A stretch of 64,000 nucleotides of DNA from Micromonospora cathayae (GCF_028993575.1 NZ_CP118615.1:6291001-6355000), one strand, 5' to 3'; counted from the stretch's first letter, positions 14,595 through 29,089 are shown. The notes: generated by a model not told the origin, from the letters alone. Numbers and translations: made by a program.

Positions 14595-15551
14595 TCAGAG
14601 AAGCGCGTCGAGGGCGACCGCCGCCGCCAGAATGGTCAGGTAGGTGATCGACCAGTGGAACAGGCGCATCGGCTTGACCGCCTCGCCCCGGGCCGCCCGC
14701 CGGGTCAGCTTGTGCGCCTCGACGAGGAAGACCGCGCCGACCACCACGGCGGTGACGCCGTACACCGGGCTCATCCCCAGCGGCCAGACCACCAGCGACG
14801 CCGCCACGGTCAGCCAGGTGAAGACGATGATCTCGGCGTTGACCCGCCGGGTGGAGGCGACCACCGGCAGCATCGGGATGCCGGCCCGGGCGTAGTCGGC
14901 CTTGTACTTGATGGCCAGCGCGTAGAAGTGCGGCATCTGCCAGAAGAACACCACCGCGAACAGCGCCCACGCCGCCGGGGCCAGCGAACCGGTCACCGCC
15001 GCCCAGCCGATCAGCACCGGGGCCGCGCCGCAGGCCCCACCCCAGAAGGTGTTCTGCGGGGTGGTCCGCTTCAGCCACAACGTGTAGATCAGGTCGTAGT
15101 AGACGATCGCGGCCAGGGTCAGCCCGGCGGCCAGCCAGTTGGTGAACGCCGCCATCAGCGCCACCGAGACCGCCGCCAGCACCAGGCCGAAGACCAGCGC
15201 GTTGCGCGGGGTCACCGTGTGGGTGGGCAGCGGGCGACGCTTGGTCCGCCGCATCACCTGGTCGATGTCCCGGTCGATGTAGCAGTTGATCACGCTGGCC
15301 GCGCCGGCGGCGAGCGAGCCGCCGACCACCACCACCACGACCAGCCACAGCGACGGCAGCCCGCCCGCCGCGAGCATCATCGCCGGCACCGTGGTGACCA
15401 GGAGCAACTCGACGATGCGCGGCTTGGTGAGGGCGACGTACGCCGAGACCACCGCCCGCACGTCCCGCCGCGCGCCGGTCTCCTCCGGCGTCGCCTCCGC
15501 CGGGACGGGCCCGACGGGGCTGTTGACGGGGCGTTCGGTGATCATGCTCAC
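14595..15551 (-). CDS. ctaB: protoheme IX farnesyltransferase (heme O synthase)
   Basis: A 318-residue UbiA-family prenyltransferase with about eight to nine membrane segments. It attaches a farnesyl group to heme B to make heme O, the substrate of CtaA. The two aspartate-rich motifs are visible: [21 protein letters not shown] and the second-half [11 protein letters not shown] with later YKADYARAG. The N-terminal 30 residues are a soluble extension. GTG 15551 is preferred over ATG 15545 because GGAAGG lies 9 nt upstream of it. It is divergent from tkt. Confidence 0.95.
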   Translation of the reverse strand: MSMITERPVNSPVGPVPAEATPEETGARRDVRAVVSAYVALTKPRIVELLLVTTVPAMMLAAGGLPSLWLVVVVVVGGSLAAGAASVINCYIDRDIDQVMRRTKRRPLPTHTVTPRNALVFGLVLAAVSVALMAAFTNWLAAGLTLAAIVYYDLIYTLWLKRTTPQNTFWGGACGAAPVLIGWAAVTGSLAPAAWALFAVVFFWQMPHFYALAIKYKADYARAGIPMLPVVASTRRVNAEIIVFTWLTVAASLVVWPLGMSPVYGVTAVVVGAVFLVEAHKLTRRAARGEAVKPMRLFHWSITYLTILAAAVALDALL

Positions 15552-15838
15552 GGACGGCCACCTTCCGGCATCGGCAGGAGATCGGCTCGGCGGCGGCCGG
15601 TTCGCGGATCCACACACCGACCGACAGCCTACGCGGCGTGATCCGCGCAGCCCGCTCGCCCCATCCCCCGTGCCGGCCATCACACCCGACCGGGTCGTCC
15701 CGGTAGCCGCCCGGAGCAGCCAGGTCAGCCGGACGACCGGTGCCAAACCGCATGCAGAGATCCGTCAGCGGGGGTTTACGCCCGCTCGATAGGGTCATCT
15801 CTGAGGGTTCCGCCCATCTGCCGAGGAGCACAACCATC

Positions 15839-17977
15839 GTGGCTGCCAACCAACCCGAGCACACCCCACTCAACTGGTCCGACCTCGACCGCCGGGCCGT
15901 CGACACCGTCCGCGTGCTGGCCATGGACGCCGTGGAGAAATCCGGCAACGGCCACCCCGGTACGGCGATGAGCCTCGCGCCCGCGGCGTACCTCCTCTTC
16001 AACCGGGTGATGCGGCACAACCCGGCCGACCCGAACTGGCCCGGCCGGGACCGCTTCGTGCTCTCCGCCGGCCACTCCAGCCTCACCCTCTACATCCAGC
16101 TCTTCCTGTCCGGGTACCCACTCGGCCTGGACGACCTCAAGTCGCTGCGGCAGTGGGGTTCGCTCACCCCGGGTCACCCGGAGCACGGGCACACCCCGGG
16201 GGTGGAGACCACCACCGGCCCGCTCGGCCAGGGCCTGGGCAACGCGGTCGGCATGGCGATGGCGGCCCGCCGCGAGCGCGGCCTGTTCGACCCGGACGCC
16301 GCGCCGGGCGCGTCCGTCTTCGACCACCAGATCTGGTGCATCGCCTCCGACGGCGACATCGAGGAGGGCATCAGCCACGAGGCCAGCGCCCTCGCCGGCC
16401 ACCAGCAGCTCGGCAACCTCACCCTGATCTACGACGACAACGAGATCTCCATCGAGGACGACACCCGCATCGCCAAGAGCGAGGACGTGGCGGCCCGCTA
16501 CGAGGCGTACGGCTGGCACGTGCAGACCGTCGACTGGCGGCGCGGCGACGCCGACCAGGGCGAGTACCACGAGGACGTGGCGGCGCTGTACGCGGCGCTG
16601 GAGGCCGCGAAGGCGGAGACCGGGCGGCCCTCGTTCGTCGCGCTGCGCACCATCATCGGCTGGCCCGCCCCGAACAAGCAGAACACCGGCAAGATCCACG
16701 GTTCGGCGCTGGGCGCCGACGAGGTGGCCGCCACCAAGAAGCTCCTCGGCTTCGACCCGGCCCGCACCTTCGACGTCGACGAGGAGGTGCTCGCCCACGC
16801 CCGGGGCGCGCTGACCCGGGGCGAGGCCGCCCAGCAGGAGTGGCAGCAGGCGTTCGACGGCTGGGCGAAGGCCAACCCGGAGCGCAAGGCGCTGTACGAC
16901 CGGCTCGCCACCCGTACCCTGCCGGACGGCTGGACCGACGCGCTGCCCACCTTCCCGGCGGACGCCAAGGGCGTCGCCACCCGGGCCGCCTCCGGCAAGG
17001 TCCTGGAGGCCCTGGCCCCGGTGCTGCCGGAGCTGTGGGGCGGCTCGGCCGACCTGGCGGAGAGCAACAACACCACCATGAAGGGCGAGCCGTCCTTCGT
17101 TCCCAGCAGCCACGCCACCAAGGAGTTCCCCGGCCACGAGTACGGCCGCACCCTGCACTTCGGCATCCGTGAGCACGCCATGGGCGCGATCCTCAACGGC
17201 ATCGCCCTGCACGGCGGCACCCGCCCGTACGGCGGCACGTTCCTGGTGTTCAGCGACTACATGCGCCCGTCGGTGCGGCTCGCCGCGCTGATGAAGCTGC
17301 CGGTGACGTACGTCTGGACGCACGACTCGATCGGTCTCGGCGAGGACGGCCCGACCCACCAGCCGGTGGAGCACCTGACCGCGCTGCGCGCCATCCCCGG
17401 CCTGGACGTGGTCCGCCCGGCGGACGCCAACGAGACCGCCTGGGCCTGGCGGATGGCGCTGGAGCACACCGACCGGCCCACCGCGCTGGCGCTGAGCCGG
17501 CAGCCGCTGCCGACCCTGGACCGGTCGGTGCTGGCCGGCGCGGAGGGCACCGCGAAGGGCGGCTACGTGCTGGCCGAGGCGAGCAACGGCAAGCCGCAGG
17601 TGATCATCGTCGGCACCGGCTCGGAGGTGCAGCTCTGCCTGACCGCCCGGGAGCGGCTGGAGGCCGACGGCACCCCCACCCGGGTGGTGTCGATGCCCTG
17701 CCAGGAGTGGTTCTACGAGCAGGACGAGGCGTACCGGGAGTCGGTGCTGCCGCGCGCGGTCAAGGCCCGGGTGAGCGTGGAGGCCGGCATCGGCATGTCC
17801 TGGCGCGGCGTCGTCGGCGACAGCGGCGAGACCGTCAGCCTGGAGCACTACGGGGCGAGCGCGCCGCACTCGGTGCTCTTCGAGCAGTTCGGCTTCACCC
17901 CGGACCGGATCGTGGCCGCCGCGCACGCGGCGCTCACCCGGATCGGCGACATCACCGGTTTCACCACCGGCAACTGA
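15839..17977 (+). CDS. tkt: transketolase
   Basis: A 712-residue thiamine-diphosphate enzyme moving two-carbon units between pentose phosphate sugars. Visible motifs are [13 protein letters not shown] near the N-terminus, the ThDP/Mg motif [13 protein letters not shown] with the downstream [10 protein letters not shown], and in the pyrimidine-binding part [12 protein letters not shown] and [22 protein letters not shown] 15839 is preceded by GAGGAG and starts the normal N-terminus. It is the first gene of tkt-tal-pgi-zwf-opcA; tal follows after 16 bp. Confidence 0.97.
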   Translation: MAANQPEHTPLNWSDLDRRAVDTVRVLAMDAVEKSGNGHPGTAMSLAPAAYLLFNRVMRHNPADPNWPGRDRFVLSAGHSSLTLYIQLFLSGYPLGLDDLKSLRQWGSLTPGHPEHGHTPGVETTTGPLGQGLGNAVGMAMAARRERGLFDPDAAPGASVFDHQIWCIASDGDIEEGISHEASALAGHQQLGNLTLIYDDNEISIEDDTRIAKSEDVAARYEAYGWHVQTVDWRRGDADQGEYHEDVAALYAALEAAKAETGRPSFVALRTIIGWPAPNKQNTGKIHGSALGADEVAATKKLLGFDPARTFDVDEEVLAHARGALTRGEAAQQEWQQAFDGWAKANPERKALYDRLATRTLPDGWTDALPTFPADAKGVATRAASGKVLEALAPVLPELWGGSADLAESNNTTMKGEPSFVPSSHATKEFPGHEYGRTLHFGIREHAMGAILNGIALHGGTRPYGGTFLVFSDYMRPSVRLAALMKLPVTYVWTHDSIGLGEDGPTHQPVEHLTALRAIPGLDVVRPADANETAWAWRMALEHTDRPTALALSRQPLPTLDRSVLAGAEGTAKGGYVLAEASNGKPQVIIVGTGSEVQLCLTARERLEADGTPTRVVSMPCQEWFYEQDEAYRESVLPRAVKARVSVEAGIGMSWRGVVGDSGETVSLEHYGASAPHSVLFEQFGFTPDRIVAAAHAALTRIGDITGFTTGN

Positions 17978-17993
17978 GGGGAGCGTGAACGGT

Positions 17994-19172
17994 ATGACGG
18001 ACAGACTGCGTGAGTTGACCGCCGCCGGAGTGGCGGTCTGGTTGGACGACCTCTCCCGGGTACGACTGAGTTCGGGCGGGCTGGACCAGCTCCGCCGGGA
18101 ACAGCACGTGGTCGGGGTGACCACCAACCCGAGCATCTTCGCCAAGGCGCTCAGCGACGCCACGGAGTACAACTGGCAGCTCCGTGACCTCGCCACCCGC
18201 GGCCTGGAGGTCGAGGAGGCGGTCCGCATGCTCACCACGTACGACGTGCGGTGGGCCTGCGACGTGATGCGCCCGGCGTACGACGCCAGCGCCGGGGTGG
18301 ACGGCCGGGTCTCCATCGAGGTGGACCCGCGGCTGGCCCACGACACCGACAAGACGGTGGCCGAGGCGAAGGCGCTGTGGTGGCTGGTCGACCGGCCGAA
18401 CCTGTTCATCAAGATCCCGGCCACCGAGGCGGGTCTGCCGGCGATCACCGCCACCCTGGCCGAGGGGATCAGCGTCAACGTGACCCTGATCTTCGGGCTG
18501 GACCGCTACTCGCAGGTGATGGAGGCGTTCCTCGCCGGCCTGGAGCAGGCCAAGGCCAACGGCCACGACCTGTCCACCATCGGCTCGGTGGCGTCGTTCT
18601 TCGTCTCCCGGGTCGACAGCGAGGTCGACAAGCGGCTGGAGAAGCTCGGCTCCACCGAGGCGAAGGCGCTGCGCGGCAAGGCCGCCGTCGCCAACGCCCG
18701 GCTGGCGTACGCGCGGTACGAAGAGGTCTTCTCCTCCGACCGGTGGCAGGCGCTGGCCGCCGCCGGGGCGCACCCGCAGCGCCCGCTGTGGGCGTCCACC
18801 TCGACCAAGAACCCGGACTACCGGGACGTGATCTACGTCGAGGAGCTGATCGCCCCCGGCACGGTCAACACCATGCCCGAGTCGGTGGTGCACGCGTACG
18901 CCGACCACGGCGAGACCCGCAGCGACACGGTCACCGGGGCGTACGACGACGCCCGGCAGGTCTTCACCGGCCTGGAGTCGGTGGGCGTCGACATGGCCGA
19001 CGTGATCGCCACCCTGGAGCGGGAGGGCGTGGAGAAGTTCGAGGCGAGCTGGCAGGAACTCCTCGACGGGGTCCGGTCGTCGCTGACGGCCGCCGCCGAG
19101 GGTGCCGGCGCGCCGAACCGGGCCGCCAGCGGTCACGCCGAGGCGGCACAGCAGGCAGGAGGCAACGCGTGA
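17994..19172 (+). CDS. tal: transaldolase
   Basis: A 392-residue transaldolase of the longer actinobacterial type that transfers a dihydroxyacetone unit in the pentose phosphate pathway. The Schiff-base lysine is Lys140 in [21 protein letters not shown] at 41-52 is the conserved N-terminal block. The last 25 residues are an Ala/Gly-rich tail. ATG 17994 lies 10 nt after GAGGGGAG; a GTG at 17985 is too close to that site. Confidence 0.96.
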   Translation: MTDRLRELTAAGVAVWLDDLSRVRLSSGGLDQLRREQHVVGVTTNPSIFAKALSDATEYNWQLRDLATRGLEVEEAVRMLTTYDVRWACDVMRPAYDASAGVDGRVSIEVDPRLAHDTDKTVAEAKALWWLVDRPNLFIKIPATEAGLPAITATLAEGISVNVTLIFGLDRYSQVMEAFLAGLEQAKANGHDLSTIGSVASFFVSRVDSEVDKRLEKLGSTEAKALRGKAAVANARLAYARYEEVFSSDRWQALAAAGAHPQRPLWASTSTKNPDYRDVIYVEELIAPGTVNTMPESVVHAYADHGETRSDTVTGAYDDARQVFTGLESVGVDMADVIATLEREGVEKFEASWQELLDGVRSSLTAAAEGAGAPNRAASGHAEAAQQAGGNA

Positions 19173-19206
19173 GCGGGCGGATCGAGAACAACGAGGGGAC
19201 GACGGC

Positions 19207-20856
19207 GTGAGCGACCTGCTTGACGGGCCGGTGGAGTCGGCGGCCGGGCTGTCCGTGTACGGCGCGGACGCGGTGGACTCCGCTGGTGCCGCCTCCACCC
19301 GGGACGCCCTGGTCCGCTCGGGCGTCCCGGCCCGGCTCGCGCAGAAGGACCCGACACTGTGGGGTCCGGAGGCCGAGCAGGAGGCGACGATCCGGCTGGG
19401 CTGGGTGGACACCTACCGGCGCAGTCGCGAACTGCTCCCCCAGTTGGCCGAGCTGAAGGCCGAGCTGGCCGACCTGGACCACGTGGTGCTGGCCGGCATG
19501 GGCGGCTCCTCGCTCGCCCCCGAGGTGATCACCCGTACCCTCGGCAAACCGCTGACCGTGCTGGACACCACCGACCCGGGCCAGGTCCGGGCGGCGCTGG
19601 CCGACCGGCTGGAGCGCACCGTGGTCGTGGTGGCCAGCAAGTCCGGTTCGACCGTCGAGACCGACAGCCACCGGCGGGCGTACTGGCAGGCGTTCCTGGA
19701 CGCCGGGATGACCGAGGCGGAGGCCGGCCGGCACTTCGTCGTCGTCACCGACCCGGGCTCGCCGCTGGAGAAGACCGCAACCGAGATGGGCGCGTTCGTG
19801 GTGCTGGCCGACCCGGAGGTGGGTGGCCGGTTCGCCGCGCTGACCGCGTTCGGGCTGGTCCCGTCGGCGCTGGCCGGCGTCGAGGTGGCCGAGCTGATCG
19901 ACCAGGCCGACGCGCTCGCGGCCAGCCTCGCCGGGGACACCGGCAACCCGGGCCTGGCGCTGGGCGCCGCCCTCGGGGCCGCCGCCACCGCCGGCCGGGA
20001 CAAGGTCGCCCTGGTCTCCGACGGCACCGGCATCGAGGGGTTCGGTGACTGGGCCGAGCAGCTCGTCGCCGAGTCGACCGGCAAGGCCGGCGTCGGCATC
20101 CTGCCGGTGGTGGTGGAGTCGCCGACCAGCCCCGGCGCGACCGGCCCGGACGTGCTCACCGTCAGCTACGGCGGGTCGCTCGCCGCGGGCGCGGTGCCCG
20201 GCGGCGGCGCGCAGCCCGACATGGCGGTCAACGGGCCGCTCGGCGCGCAGTTCCTGGCCTGGGAGTACGCCACGGCGGTGGCCGGCGCGGTGCTCGGCAT
20301 CGACCCGTTCAACCAGCCGAACGTCACCGAGAGCAAGGACAACACCAACCGCATCCTGGCCGCCGGGCCGCTGGCCGAGTCGCCGACCTTCACCGAGGGC
20401 GCGGTCGAGGTGTACGCCCCGGCGGGCGCCCCGGGTGAGCTGGTCGGCGTGCTGCGCTGGCTGCTCGACGGGCTCGGCGACGACGGGTACCTGGCGGTGA
20501 TGGCGTTCCTAGACCGGTTCGCCGACGCCGACACGGCCGAACTGCGGTCGCTGCTGGCGGAGGCGTCCGGCCGTCCGGTCACCTTCGGCTGGGGGCCGCG
20601 TTTCCTGCACTCCACCGGCCAGTACCACAAGGGTGGTCCGCAGGTCGGAAGCTTCCTCCAGATCACCGGCGCGGTCGCCGAGGACCTTCCGGTGGCCGGC
20701 AAGCCGTACAGTTTCGGTCAGCTCCAGGCCGCCCAGGCCGCCGGTGACCGGCAGGCGCTGGCCGGTCGGGAGCGTCCGCTGCTGCGGCTGCACCTGACCG
20801 ACCGGGCGGCGGGCGTGGCCCAGCTGCTGGATGCCGCGCGGCGGCTGCGGACGTGA
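19207..20856 (+). CDS. pgi: glucose-6-phosphate isomerase
   Basis: A 549-residue member of the SIS-fold phosphoglucose isomerases found in actinobacterial pentose phosphate clusters. It interconverts glucose 6-phosphate and fructose 6-phosphate. The first SIS domain has [15 protein letters not shown] and the phosphate-binding [12 protein letters not shown]; the second half has [14 protein letters not shown] and the C-terminal [17 protein letters not shown] 19207 has a GAGGGGA ribosome site. Placement between tal and zwf lets it feed glucose 6-phosphate to the oxidative branch. Confidence 0.93.
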   Translation: MSDLLDGPVESAAGLSVYGADAVDSAGAASTRDALVRSGVPARLAQKDPTLWGPEAEQEATIRLGWVDTYRRSRELLPQLAELKAELADLDHVVLAGMGGSSLAPEVITRTLGKPLTVLDTTDPGQVRAALADRLERTVVVVASKSGSTVETDSHRRAYWQAFLDAGMTEAEAGRHFVVVTDPGSPLEKTATEMGAFVVLADPEVGGRFAALTAFGLVPSALAGVEVAELIDQADALAASLAGDTGNPGLALGAALGAAATAGRDKVALVSDGTGIEGFGDWAEQLVAESTGKAGVGILPVVVESPTSPGATGPDVLTVSYGGSLAAGAVPGGGAQPDMAVNGPLGAQFLAWEYATAVAGAVLGIDPFNQPNVTESKDNTNRILAAGPLAESPTFTEGAVEVYAPAGAPGELVGVLRWLLDGLGDDGYLAVMAFLDRFADADTAELRSLLAEASGRPVTFGWGPRFLHSTGQYHKGGPQVGSFLQITGAVAEDLPVAGKPYSFGQLQAAQAAGDRQALAGRERPLLRLHLTDRAAGVAQLLDAARRLRT

Positions 20857-20894
20857 CGATGACCCAACCGGACCCGGCGGAGCGAGGAGGCGGC

Positions 20895-22409
20895 GTGAAC
20901 CCGCTACGCGACCCGCAGGACCGGCGGCTGCCGAGGATCCCGGAGCCGTGCGCTCTGGTGATCTTCGGCGTCACCGGTGACCTGGCCCGCAAGAAACTGT
21001 TACCCGCCGTCTACGACCTGGCCAACCGGGGGCTGCTGCCCCCGGGCTTCGTGGTTCTCGGTTTCGCCCGCCGGGACTGGGGCGACGGCGACTTCGAGTC
21101 CCTCGCCCACGAGTCGGCCAAGGCCCACGCCCGTACCCCCTGGCGGGAGGAGGTGTGGGCGCGGCTGGCCGGCAACATCAAGTTCGTCGGTGGGTCGTTC
21201 GACGACGACGCCGCGTTCGACCACCTCGCCGCCACCCTCGACGAGCTGCGCCAGACCCACGGCATCGCCGGCAACGCCGCCTTCTACTTCTCCATCCCCC
21301 CGGCGGCGTTCCCGACCGTACTCAAGCAGCTCGCCCGCACCGGCATGGCCGACAACGCCCGCTCCGGCGGCTGGCGGCGGGTCGTGGTGGAGAAGCCGTT
21401 CGGGCACGACCTGCCCTCGGCGAAGGCGCTCAACGACCTGGTCGACGACGTCTTCACCAGCCAGGACGTGTTCCGGATCGACCACTACCTGGGCAAGGAG
21501 ACGGTCCAGAACATCCTCGCCCTGCGGTTCGCCAACAACCTGTTCGAGCCGCTGTGGAACTCGCACTACGTCGACTCGGTGCAGATCACCATGGCCGAGG
21601 ACGTCGGCATCGGCTCCCGGGCCGGCTTCTACGACTCGGCCGGGGCGGCCCGTGACGTGCTCCAGAACCACCTGCTGCAACTGCTGGCCCTGGTGGCGAT
21701 GGAGGAACCGACCAGCTTCGACGCCGACGAGATCCGGGCCGAGAAGCTGAAGGTGCTGCGGGCCATCACCATCCCCAAGGACATCGCCCGGGACACCGTC
21801 CGCGGCCAGTACCTGCCCGGCTGGGTCGGTGGGCAGCGCGCGGTCGGCTACCTGGACGAGGAGGGCGTGCCGGCCGACTCCACCACGGAGACGTACGTGG
21901 CGGTCCGGCTGGGCATCCAGAACCGCCGCTGGGCGGAGGTGCCGTTCTACATCCGGGCCGGCAAGCGGCTGCCCCGCCGGGTCACCGAGGTGGCCATCAT
22001 GTTCAAGAAGGCGCCGCACCTGCCGTTCAACGAGGCCGACATGGAGATGCTCGGCAACAACCAGCTCGTGGTACGGGTGCAGCCCGACGAGGGCGTGGTG
22101 CTCAAGTTCGGTTCCAAGGTGCCCGGCACCACCATGGAGGTCCGGGACATCGCCATGGACTTCCAGTACGGCGAGGCGTTCACCGAGGCCAGCCCCGAGG
22201 CGTACGAGCGGCTGGTGCTGGACGTGCTGATCGGGGACCGGACCCTCTTCCCGGACGCCGCCGAGGTGGAGCAGAGCTGGCAGGTGGTGGACCCGCTGGA
22301 GCACGCCTGGGCCGGTACGAAACCGGAGCCGTACCGCTCCGGCGAGTGGGGCCCCCGGGCGGCCGACGAGATGCTGGCCCGCGAGGGCCGGGCCTGGAGG
22401 CGAGCGTGA
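20895..22409 (+). CDS. zwf: glucose-6-phosphate 1-dehydrogenase
   Basis: A 504-residue enzyme that oxidises glucose 6-phosphate to 6-phosphogluconolactone with NADP reduction. The Rossmann fingerprint [14 protein letters not shown] and the active-site [13 protein letters not shown] are visible. GTG 20895 follows GAGGAGG closely; alternative starts at 20853 (overlapping the pgi stop) or 20859 would add up to 14 residues and cannot be excluded. It overlaps opcA by 4 nt. Confidence 0.96.
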   Translation: MNPLRDPQDRRLPRIPEPCALVIFGVTGDLARKKLLPAVYDLANRGLLPPGFVVLGFARRDWGDGDFESLAHESAKAHARTPWREEVWARLAGNIKFVGGSFDDDAAFDHLAATLDELRQTHGIAGNAAFYFSIPPAAFPTVLKQLARTGMADNARSGGWRRVVVEKPFGHDLPSAKALNDLVDDVFTSQDVFRIDHYLGKETVQNILALRFANNLFEPLWNSHYVDSVQITMAEDVGIGSRAGFYDSAGAARDVLQNHLLQLLALVAMEEPTSFDADEIRAEKLKVLRAITIPKDIARDTVRGQYLPGWVGGQRAVGYLDEEGVPADSTTETYVAVRLGIQNRRWAEVPFYIRAGKRLPRRVTEVAIMFKKAPHLPFNEADMEMLGNNQLVVRVQPDEGVVLKFGSKVPGTTMEVRDIAMDFQYGEAFTEASPEAYERLVLDVLIGDRTLFPDAAEVEQSWQVVDPLEHAWAGTKPEPYRSGEWGPRAADEMLAREGRAWRRA

Positions 22410-23422
22410 TCGGGCTGTGGGACACCACCGGCAACGAGGTGGTCAAGGCGCTGGCCGCCGAACGGCGTAGCGCGGGCGGGGTGGCCAGCGGCATGGCGCT
22501 CACCCTGATCGTGGTGGTGGACGAGCGGCGGGTCCGGGAGGCGGAGGCGGCGGCCACCATCGCCGCCGCCGCCCACCCGTGCCGGCTGCTGGTCGTGGTC
22601 CGCTCCGACATCGAACGGGACCGCACCCGGCTCGACGCGGAGATCGTCGTCGGCGGCCGGCTCGGCCCGTGCGAGGCGGTGGTCACCCGGATGTACGGGC
22701 GGCTGGCGCTGCACGCCGAGTCGGTGGTGATGCCGCTGCTGGTGCCGGACGTGCCGGTGGTGACCTGGTGGCACGACGAGCCGCCGGCGGAGATCGCCAC
22801 GGACTTCCTCGGCGTGGTCGCCGACCGGCGGATCACCGACGCCGCGCAGGCCGCCGACCCGATCGAGGCGCTGCGGCAGCGGGCCCGGGACTACGCTCCC
22901 GGCGACACCGACCTGGCCTGGACCCGGATCACCCCGTGGCGCACCCTGGTCGCGGGGGCGTTCGACACCACCGCCGCCAAGGTCACCGAGGCGACCGTGG
23001 TGGCCCCGCGTACCGACCCGACGGCCGCGCTGATGTGCGGCTGGCTGGGCAGCCGGCTGGGCATCACCCCGCACTGGGAGCACGTCGACGGCCAGCCCCG
23101 GATGCGGGAGGTGCGGTTGCGCTGCGCCAACGGCGACGAGCTGTCCCTCACCCGGGAGGACAGCATGGCCACCTTCCGGCGTACCGGTCAGGCCGACCGG
23201 GCCCTGCCGCTGGTGCGTCGCCCGCTCGGTGACGAGCTGGCCGAGGAGCTGCGCCGGCTCGACGCCGACCAGGTGTACGCCGAGGCGCTCGGCGCGGCGG
23301 CCGGGGTGGCCGGTCTCGACGAGCGGCCCGCCCAGCGGGTGCACGTCTGGAAGGACCCGGCCACCGCCAAGCGGGCCGAGGCGGGGGTCACCGCGCACGC
23401 CGCCACCAACACGCCGGGCTGA
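22406..23422 (+). CDS. opcA: OpcA, glucose-6-phosphate dehydrogenase assembly protein
   Basis: A 338-residue soluble protein of the OpcA family, which in actinobacteria and cyanobacteria is needed for full activity of Zwf, in cyanobacteria as a redox-sensitive activator. Recognisable segments are the N-terminal [25 protein letters not shown], and [18 protein letters not shown] 22406 overlaps the zwf stop (GTGA) and has GGAGG upstream, so production is coupled to Zwf. A strong terminator follows. Confidence 0.95.
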   Translation: MIGLWDTTGNEVVKALAAERRSAGGVASGMALTLIVVVDERRVREAEAAATIAAAAHPCRLLVVVRSDIERDRTRLDAEIVVGGRLGPCEAVVTRMYGRLALHAESVVMPLLVPDVPVVTWWHDEPPAEIATDFLGVVADRRITDAAQAADPIEALRQRARDYAPGDTDLAWTRITPWRTLVAGAFDTTAAKVTEATVVAPRTDPTAALMCGWLGSRLGITPHWEHVDGQPRMREVRLRCANGDELSLTREDSMATFRRTGQADRALPLVRRPLGDELAEELRRLDADQVYAEALGAAAGVAGLDERPAQRVHVWKDPATAKRAEAGVTAHAATNTPG

Positions 23423-23430
23423 ACGGCAGC

Positions 23431-23478
23431 GGGCGGCCCCGTCCGTGCCCCGCTGGTCGGGGACGGACGGGGCCGCCC
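23431..23478 (+). terminator. terminator after opcA
   Basis: A roughly 20-bp stem (23431-23451 against 23459-23478) with one bulged base and a 7-nt loop. It separates tkt-tal-pgi-zwf-opcA from pgl, so pgl needs read-through or its own promoter in 23479-23570. Confidence 0.85.
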
Positions 23479-23570
23479 GCCCTCATGACCAGGTACCGCC
23501 GGAGGGGCCGGGCGGTCCGGAGCACGTACCGCCGGGTGGACGCCTGCGGTCGACGAGAAGAAGGCACGAG

Positions 23571-24329
23571 ATGACAGAGGCGAGTGTCGCCGTACACGCC
23601 GACGCCGACCTGCTGGCGCAGGCGGTCGCGGCCCGGCTGCTGGTGAGGCTGCTCGACGCGCAGGCCGACCGGGGACAGGCGTCGGTGGTGCTGACCGGTG
23701 GGCGGATCGCCGCGGCTGTGTACCGCGCGCTGGCGGCGCTGCCGGCCCGGGACGCGGTCGACTGGTCCCGGGTCGACGTGTGGTGGGGCGACGAGCGGTT
23801 CCTGCCCGCCGGTGACCCGGACCGCAACGAGACGCAGGCCCGGTCGGCCCTGCTGGACCTGCTCCCCCTGGACCCGGCCCGGGTGCACCCGATGCCCGCC
23901 TCGGACGGCCCGGACGGCGACGACCCGGAGGCCGCCGCCGCCCGGTACGCCGGGGAACTCGCCGCCGCGGGGCCGGGGGACGCCGCGCTGCCCCGGTTCG
24001 ACGTGCTGCTGCTCGGCGTCGGGGAGGACGGGCACGTGGCCTCGGTCTTCCCCGGGCAGCCGGTGCAGCACGACACCCGGCCGGTCGCCGCGGTACGGGA
24101 GGCCCCGAAGCCGCCGCCGGTACGGATCACGCTGACCCTGCCGACGATCAGCACCGCCGAGGAGGTCTGGTTGGTGGCCAGCGGCGCGGACAAGGCGACG
24201 GCGGTCCGGACGGCCCTGGCGGGGGCCGGGCCGGTGCCGCTGCCGGCGGCCGGGGCGCACGGGGTCGGGCGGACCCGCTGGCTGCTGGACCGGGCCGCCG
24301 CCGCGGAGCTCGCCGCCCGCGTGCGTTGA
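23571..24329 (+). CDS. pgl: 6-phosphogluconolactonase
   Basis: A 252-residue enzyme of the DevB/Pgl type that hydrolyses 6-phosphogluconolactone to 6-phosphogluconate, the step after Zwf. The family motifs VVLTGGRIAAAVYRAL, VDVWWGDERFLP with DRNETQAR, and LLLGVGEDGHVASVFPG are present. ATG 23571 follows GAGAAGAAGG. The clear terminator between it and opcA implies partly independent expression. Confidence 0.95.
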   Translation: MTEASVAVHADADLLAQAVAARLLVRLLDAQADRGQASVVLTGGRIAAAVYRALAALPARDAVDWSRVDVWWGDERFLPAGDPDRNETQARSALLDLLPLDPARVHPMPASDGPDGDDPEAAAARYAGELAAAGPGDAALPRFDVLLLGVGEDGHVASVFPGQPVQHDTRPVAAVREAPKPPPVRITLTLPTISTAEEVWLVASGADKATAVRTALAGAGPVPLPAAGAHGVGRTRWLLDRAAAAELAARVR

Positions 24330-24340
24330 CGGTGTGAGCG

Positions 24341-24364
24341 GGGCCCGACCGGTCGGTCGGGCCC
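24341..24364. terminator. terminator after pgl
   Basis: A 10-bp perfect stem (24341-24350 against 24355-24364) with a GGTC loop, followed by TTCC. It starts 12 bp after the pgl stop. Confidence 0.85.
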
Positions 24365-24387
24365 TTCCGTGTCGGGGTGGAAACGCG

Positions 24388-24423
24388 CCTGCGCGCGGCC
24401 CGTGGGAACGGACCGCGCGCAGG
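24388..24423 (-). terminator. terminator after secG
   Basis: Arms 24388-24398 and 24413-24423 form an 11-bp perfect stem just downstream of secG on the minus strand. Confidence 0.8.
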
Positions 24424-24447
24424 TACGGTATCGACCGGGGAATCCGG

Positions 24448-24702
24448 TCAGGCGGGTACCGCCAGCTTGAGCCAGAGCCCGAGGCCGATGATGCAGGCGA
24501 ACCAGACGATGCCCACCAGCACGGTGTAGCGGTCGAGGTTCTTCTCGGCCACCGACGAGCCGGCGAGGCTGGAGCTGACCCCGCCGCCGAACATGCTGGA
24601 CAGGCCGCCGCCCTTGCCTCGGTGCAGCAGGATCAGCATGGTGAGCAGGATGCTCGTGATCGTCAGCAACACGATCAACGTGTATGCGAACCAGGTCGGC
24701 AT
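24448..24702 (-). CDS. secG: SecG preprotein translocase subunit
   Basis: An 84-residue protein with two membrane segments (about 5-25 and 62-80) joined by a Gly-rich cytoplasmic loop, HRGKGGGLSSMFGGG, which is the SecG signature. It supports SecYE/SecA protein export. It is the last gene of gap-pgk-tpiA-secG, 95 bp after tpiA, a conserved actinobacterial arrangement. Confidence 0.95.
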   Translation of the reverse strand: MPTWFAYTLIVLLTITSILLTMLILLHRGKGGGLSSMFGGGVSSSLAGSSVAEKNLDRYTVLVGIVWFACIIGLGLWLKLAVPA

Positions 24703-24797
24703 GGCTGGGGTCAGTCCTCTCGTTGCGATCCTCGCCCCGCGTCAGTCGGGCGTGCGGCACCGACCGGCGGACGGGCGGAGTCAAGGATAGCGAGCGT

Positions 24798-25589
24798 TCA
24801 GCGGCTGATGTGCTCCGGGAAGCGGCAGATCTGCACGAATTCCTCGGCGTCGAGGCTGGCCCCGCCGACGAGCGCGCCGTCCACGTCCGGCTTGGCCATG
24901 ATCGCGGCCACGTTGGCGGCCTTGACCGAGCCGCCGTAGAGGACCCGGACCTGGTCGGCGGTGGCCTGGTCGTACAGCTCGGCCAGCCGGGTACGCAGCG
25001 CCCCGCACACCTCCTGGGCGTCCTCCGGGGTGGCGGTCTTGCCGGTGCCGATCGCCCAGACCGGCTCGTACGCGACCACGACCCTGGTGACCTCCTCGGC
25101 GGTGAGCCCCTTCAGGGCACCGTCGAGCTGCGTGTTGCAGTGCGGCACCTGGTCGCCCTGCTCCCGGACGTCCAGCCCCTCGCCCACGCAGAGGATCGGG
25201 GTGAGCCCGTTCGCCAGCGCCGCCTTGACCTTGGCGCCGACCAGGGCGTCGTCCTCGCGGTGGTACTGCCGCCGCTCGGAGTGCCCGACCACCACGTACG
25301 TGCAGCCGAGCTTCGCCAGCATCGAGCCGGCGATCTCCCCGGTGTACGCGCCCGAGGCGTGCGCCGACAGGTCCTGCGCGCCGTAGCCGATGAGCAGCTT
25401 GTCACCGTCGACGGCGGTCTGCACCGTCCGCAGGTCGGTGAAGGGCGGCAGCACCACGCACTCGACGTCGGTGAGCTGCTTCTCGGTGAGGCTGGCCGCC
25501 AGCTTCTGGAGCAGGAGGTTCGCCTCGAAGTGGTTCAGGTTCATCTTCCAGTTGCCGGCCATCAGGGGCCGGCGGGTGACCGCAGACAT
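24798..25589 (-). CDS. tpiA: triose-phosphate isomerase
   Basis: A 263-residue TIM-barrel enzyme interconverting dihydroxyacetone phosphate and glyceraldehyde 3-phosphate. Catalytic features are Lys15 in AGNWKMN, the histidine in VVVGHSERR and the glutamate in [13 protein letters not shown]; the phosphate loop YGGSVKAAN is near the C-terminus. Its ATG overlaps the pgk stop by one base. Confidence 0.97.
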   Translation of the reverse strand: MSAVTRRPLMAGNWKMNLNHFEANLLLQKLAASLTEKQLTDVECVVLPPFTDLRTVQTAVDGDKLLIGYGAQDLSAHASGAYTGEIAGSMLAKLGCTYVVVGHSERRQYHREDDALVGAKVKAALANGLTPILCVGEGLDVREQGDQVPHCNTQLDGALKGLTAEEVTRVVVAYEPVWAIGTGKTATPEDAQEVCGALRTRLAELYDQATADQVRVLYGGSVKAANVAAIMAKPDVDGALVGGASLDAEEFVQICRFPEHISR

Positions 25590-26788
25590 CAGTCCTCCAG
25601 CGCCGCGATGCCGGGGAGGGTCTTGCCCTCGAGGTATTCCAGCGAGGCGCCCCCGCCGGTGGAGATGTGACCGAACGACGACTCGTCGAGCCCGAGCGCC
25701 CGCACGGCGGCGGCCGAGTCACCGCCGCCGACGACGGTGAACGCGTCGGCCTTGGTGATCGCCTCGGCCACGCCCCGGGTGCCGGCCGCGAACGCCGGCA
25801 TCTCGAACACGCCCATCGGGCCGTTCCAGAAGACCGTCTTCGCGCCGGACAGCGCGGCGGCGAAACCGGCCACCGTCTCCGGGCCGATGTCGAGACCGAG
25901 CCGGTCGGCCGGGATGGCGTCGGCGGCCACGGTGTCGTGCGCCGCGTCCGGGGCGAAGGCGGTCGCCGCCACCACGTCGACCGGGAGCATGATCTTGCCC
26001 TCGGCGCGCTCCAGCAGGTTACGGCAGGTCTCGACCATCTCCTCCTCGAGCAGCGAGGTGCCCACCTCGTGGCCCTGGGCCTTGAGGAAGGTGAAGCACA
26101 TGCCGCCACCGATGAGCAGCCGGTCGACCTTCGGCAGCAGCGCCTCGATCACCGCCAGCTTGTCGGAGACCTTGGAACCGCCGAGCACCACCACGTACGG
26201 ACGCTCCGGCTCGCCGGCCAGCTTCCCGAGCACCTCGACCTCGCGCAGCACCAGCCGGCCGGCCACGTGCGGCAGCCGGGCCGGTACGTCGTACACGCTG
26301 GCGTGCTTGCGGTGCACCGCGCCGAACGCGTCGTCCACGTACGCCTCGCCGAACCCGGCGAGCTGGTCGGCGAAGGCTCCCCGCTCGGCGTCGTCCTTGC
26401 TGGTCTCACCCTTGTTGAACCGCAGGTTCTCCAGCAGCGCGACCTGGCCGTCGGCCAGCGCCGCCACGGTGGACCGGGCCGACTCGCCGACGGTGTCGGA
26501 GGCGACGTGCACCGGCGCGCCGAGCAGCTCACCGAGCCGGCCGGCGACCGGGGCGAGACTGTACTGCGGGTCGGGCGCGCCCTTCGGGCGGCCCAGGTGC
26601 GAGCAGACGACCACCTTCGCGCCGGCCTGCACCAGCGCGCCCAGCGTCGGCAGCACCGCCCGGATCCGGCCGTCGTCGGTGATGTCGCCGGTCTGCTTGT
26701 CGAGCGGGACGTTCAGGTCGGCGCGCACCAGCACGCGCCGACCCGACACCCCCTCGGCGAGCAGGTCGTCGAGGGTACGGATGCTCAC
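25589..26788 (-). CDS. pgk: phosphoglycerate kinase
   Basis: A 399-residue two-domain enzyme that makes ATP from 1,3-bisphosphoglycerate. Conserved segments are [14 protein letters not shown] near the N-terminus, [25 protein letters not shown] and, near the end, the nucleotide loop [12 protein letters not shown]. It is 52 bp after gap and overlaps tpiA. Confidence 0.97.
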   Translation of the reverse strand: MSIRTLDDLLAEGVSGRRVLVRADLNVPLDKQTGDITDDGRIRAVLPTLGALVQAGAKVVVCSHLGRPKGAPDPQYSLAPVAGRLGELLGAPVHVASDTVGESARSTVAALADGQVALLENLRFNKGETSKDDAERGAFADQLAGFGEAYVDDAFGAVHRKHASVYDVPARLPHVAGRLVLREVEVLGKLAGEPERPYVVVLGGSKVSDKLAVIEALLPKVDRLLIGGGMCFTFLKAQGHEVGTSLLEEEMVETCRNLLERAEGKIMLPVDVVAATAFAPDAAHDTVAADAIPADRLGLDIGPETVAGFAAALSGAKTVFWNGPMGVFEMPAFAAGTRGVAEAITKADAFTVVGGGDSAAAVRALGLDESSFGHISTGGGASLEYLEGKTLPGIAALED

Positions 26789-26840
26789 CGAGCTACCTCT
26801 CCGTTCACGACCGCGGGGCCCGCGAGCCCACTCCTCGCGC

Positions 26841-29089
<2,249 letters not shown>

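Noticed and set aside
15776..18478. 900-residue minus-strand frame opposite tkt and tal
   Set aside because: It runs antisense to two unmistakable enzymes; long antisense frames are common in GC-rich DNA, and the translation is Gly/Val/Arg/His-rich without any family motif.
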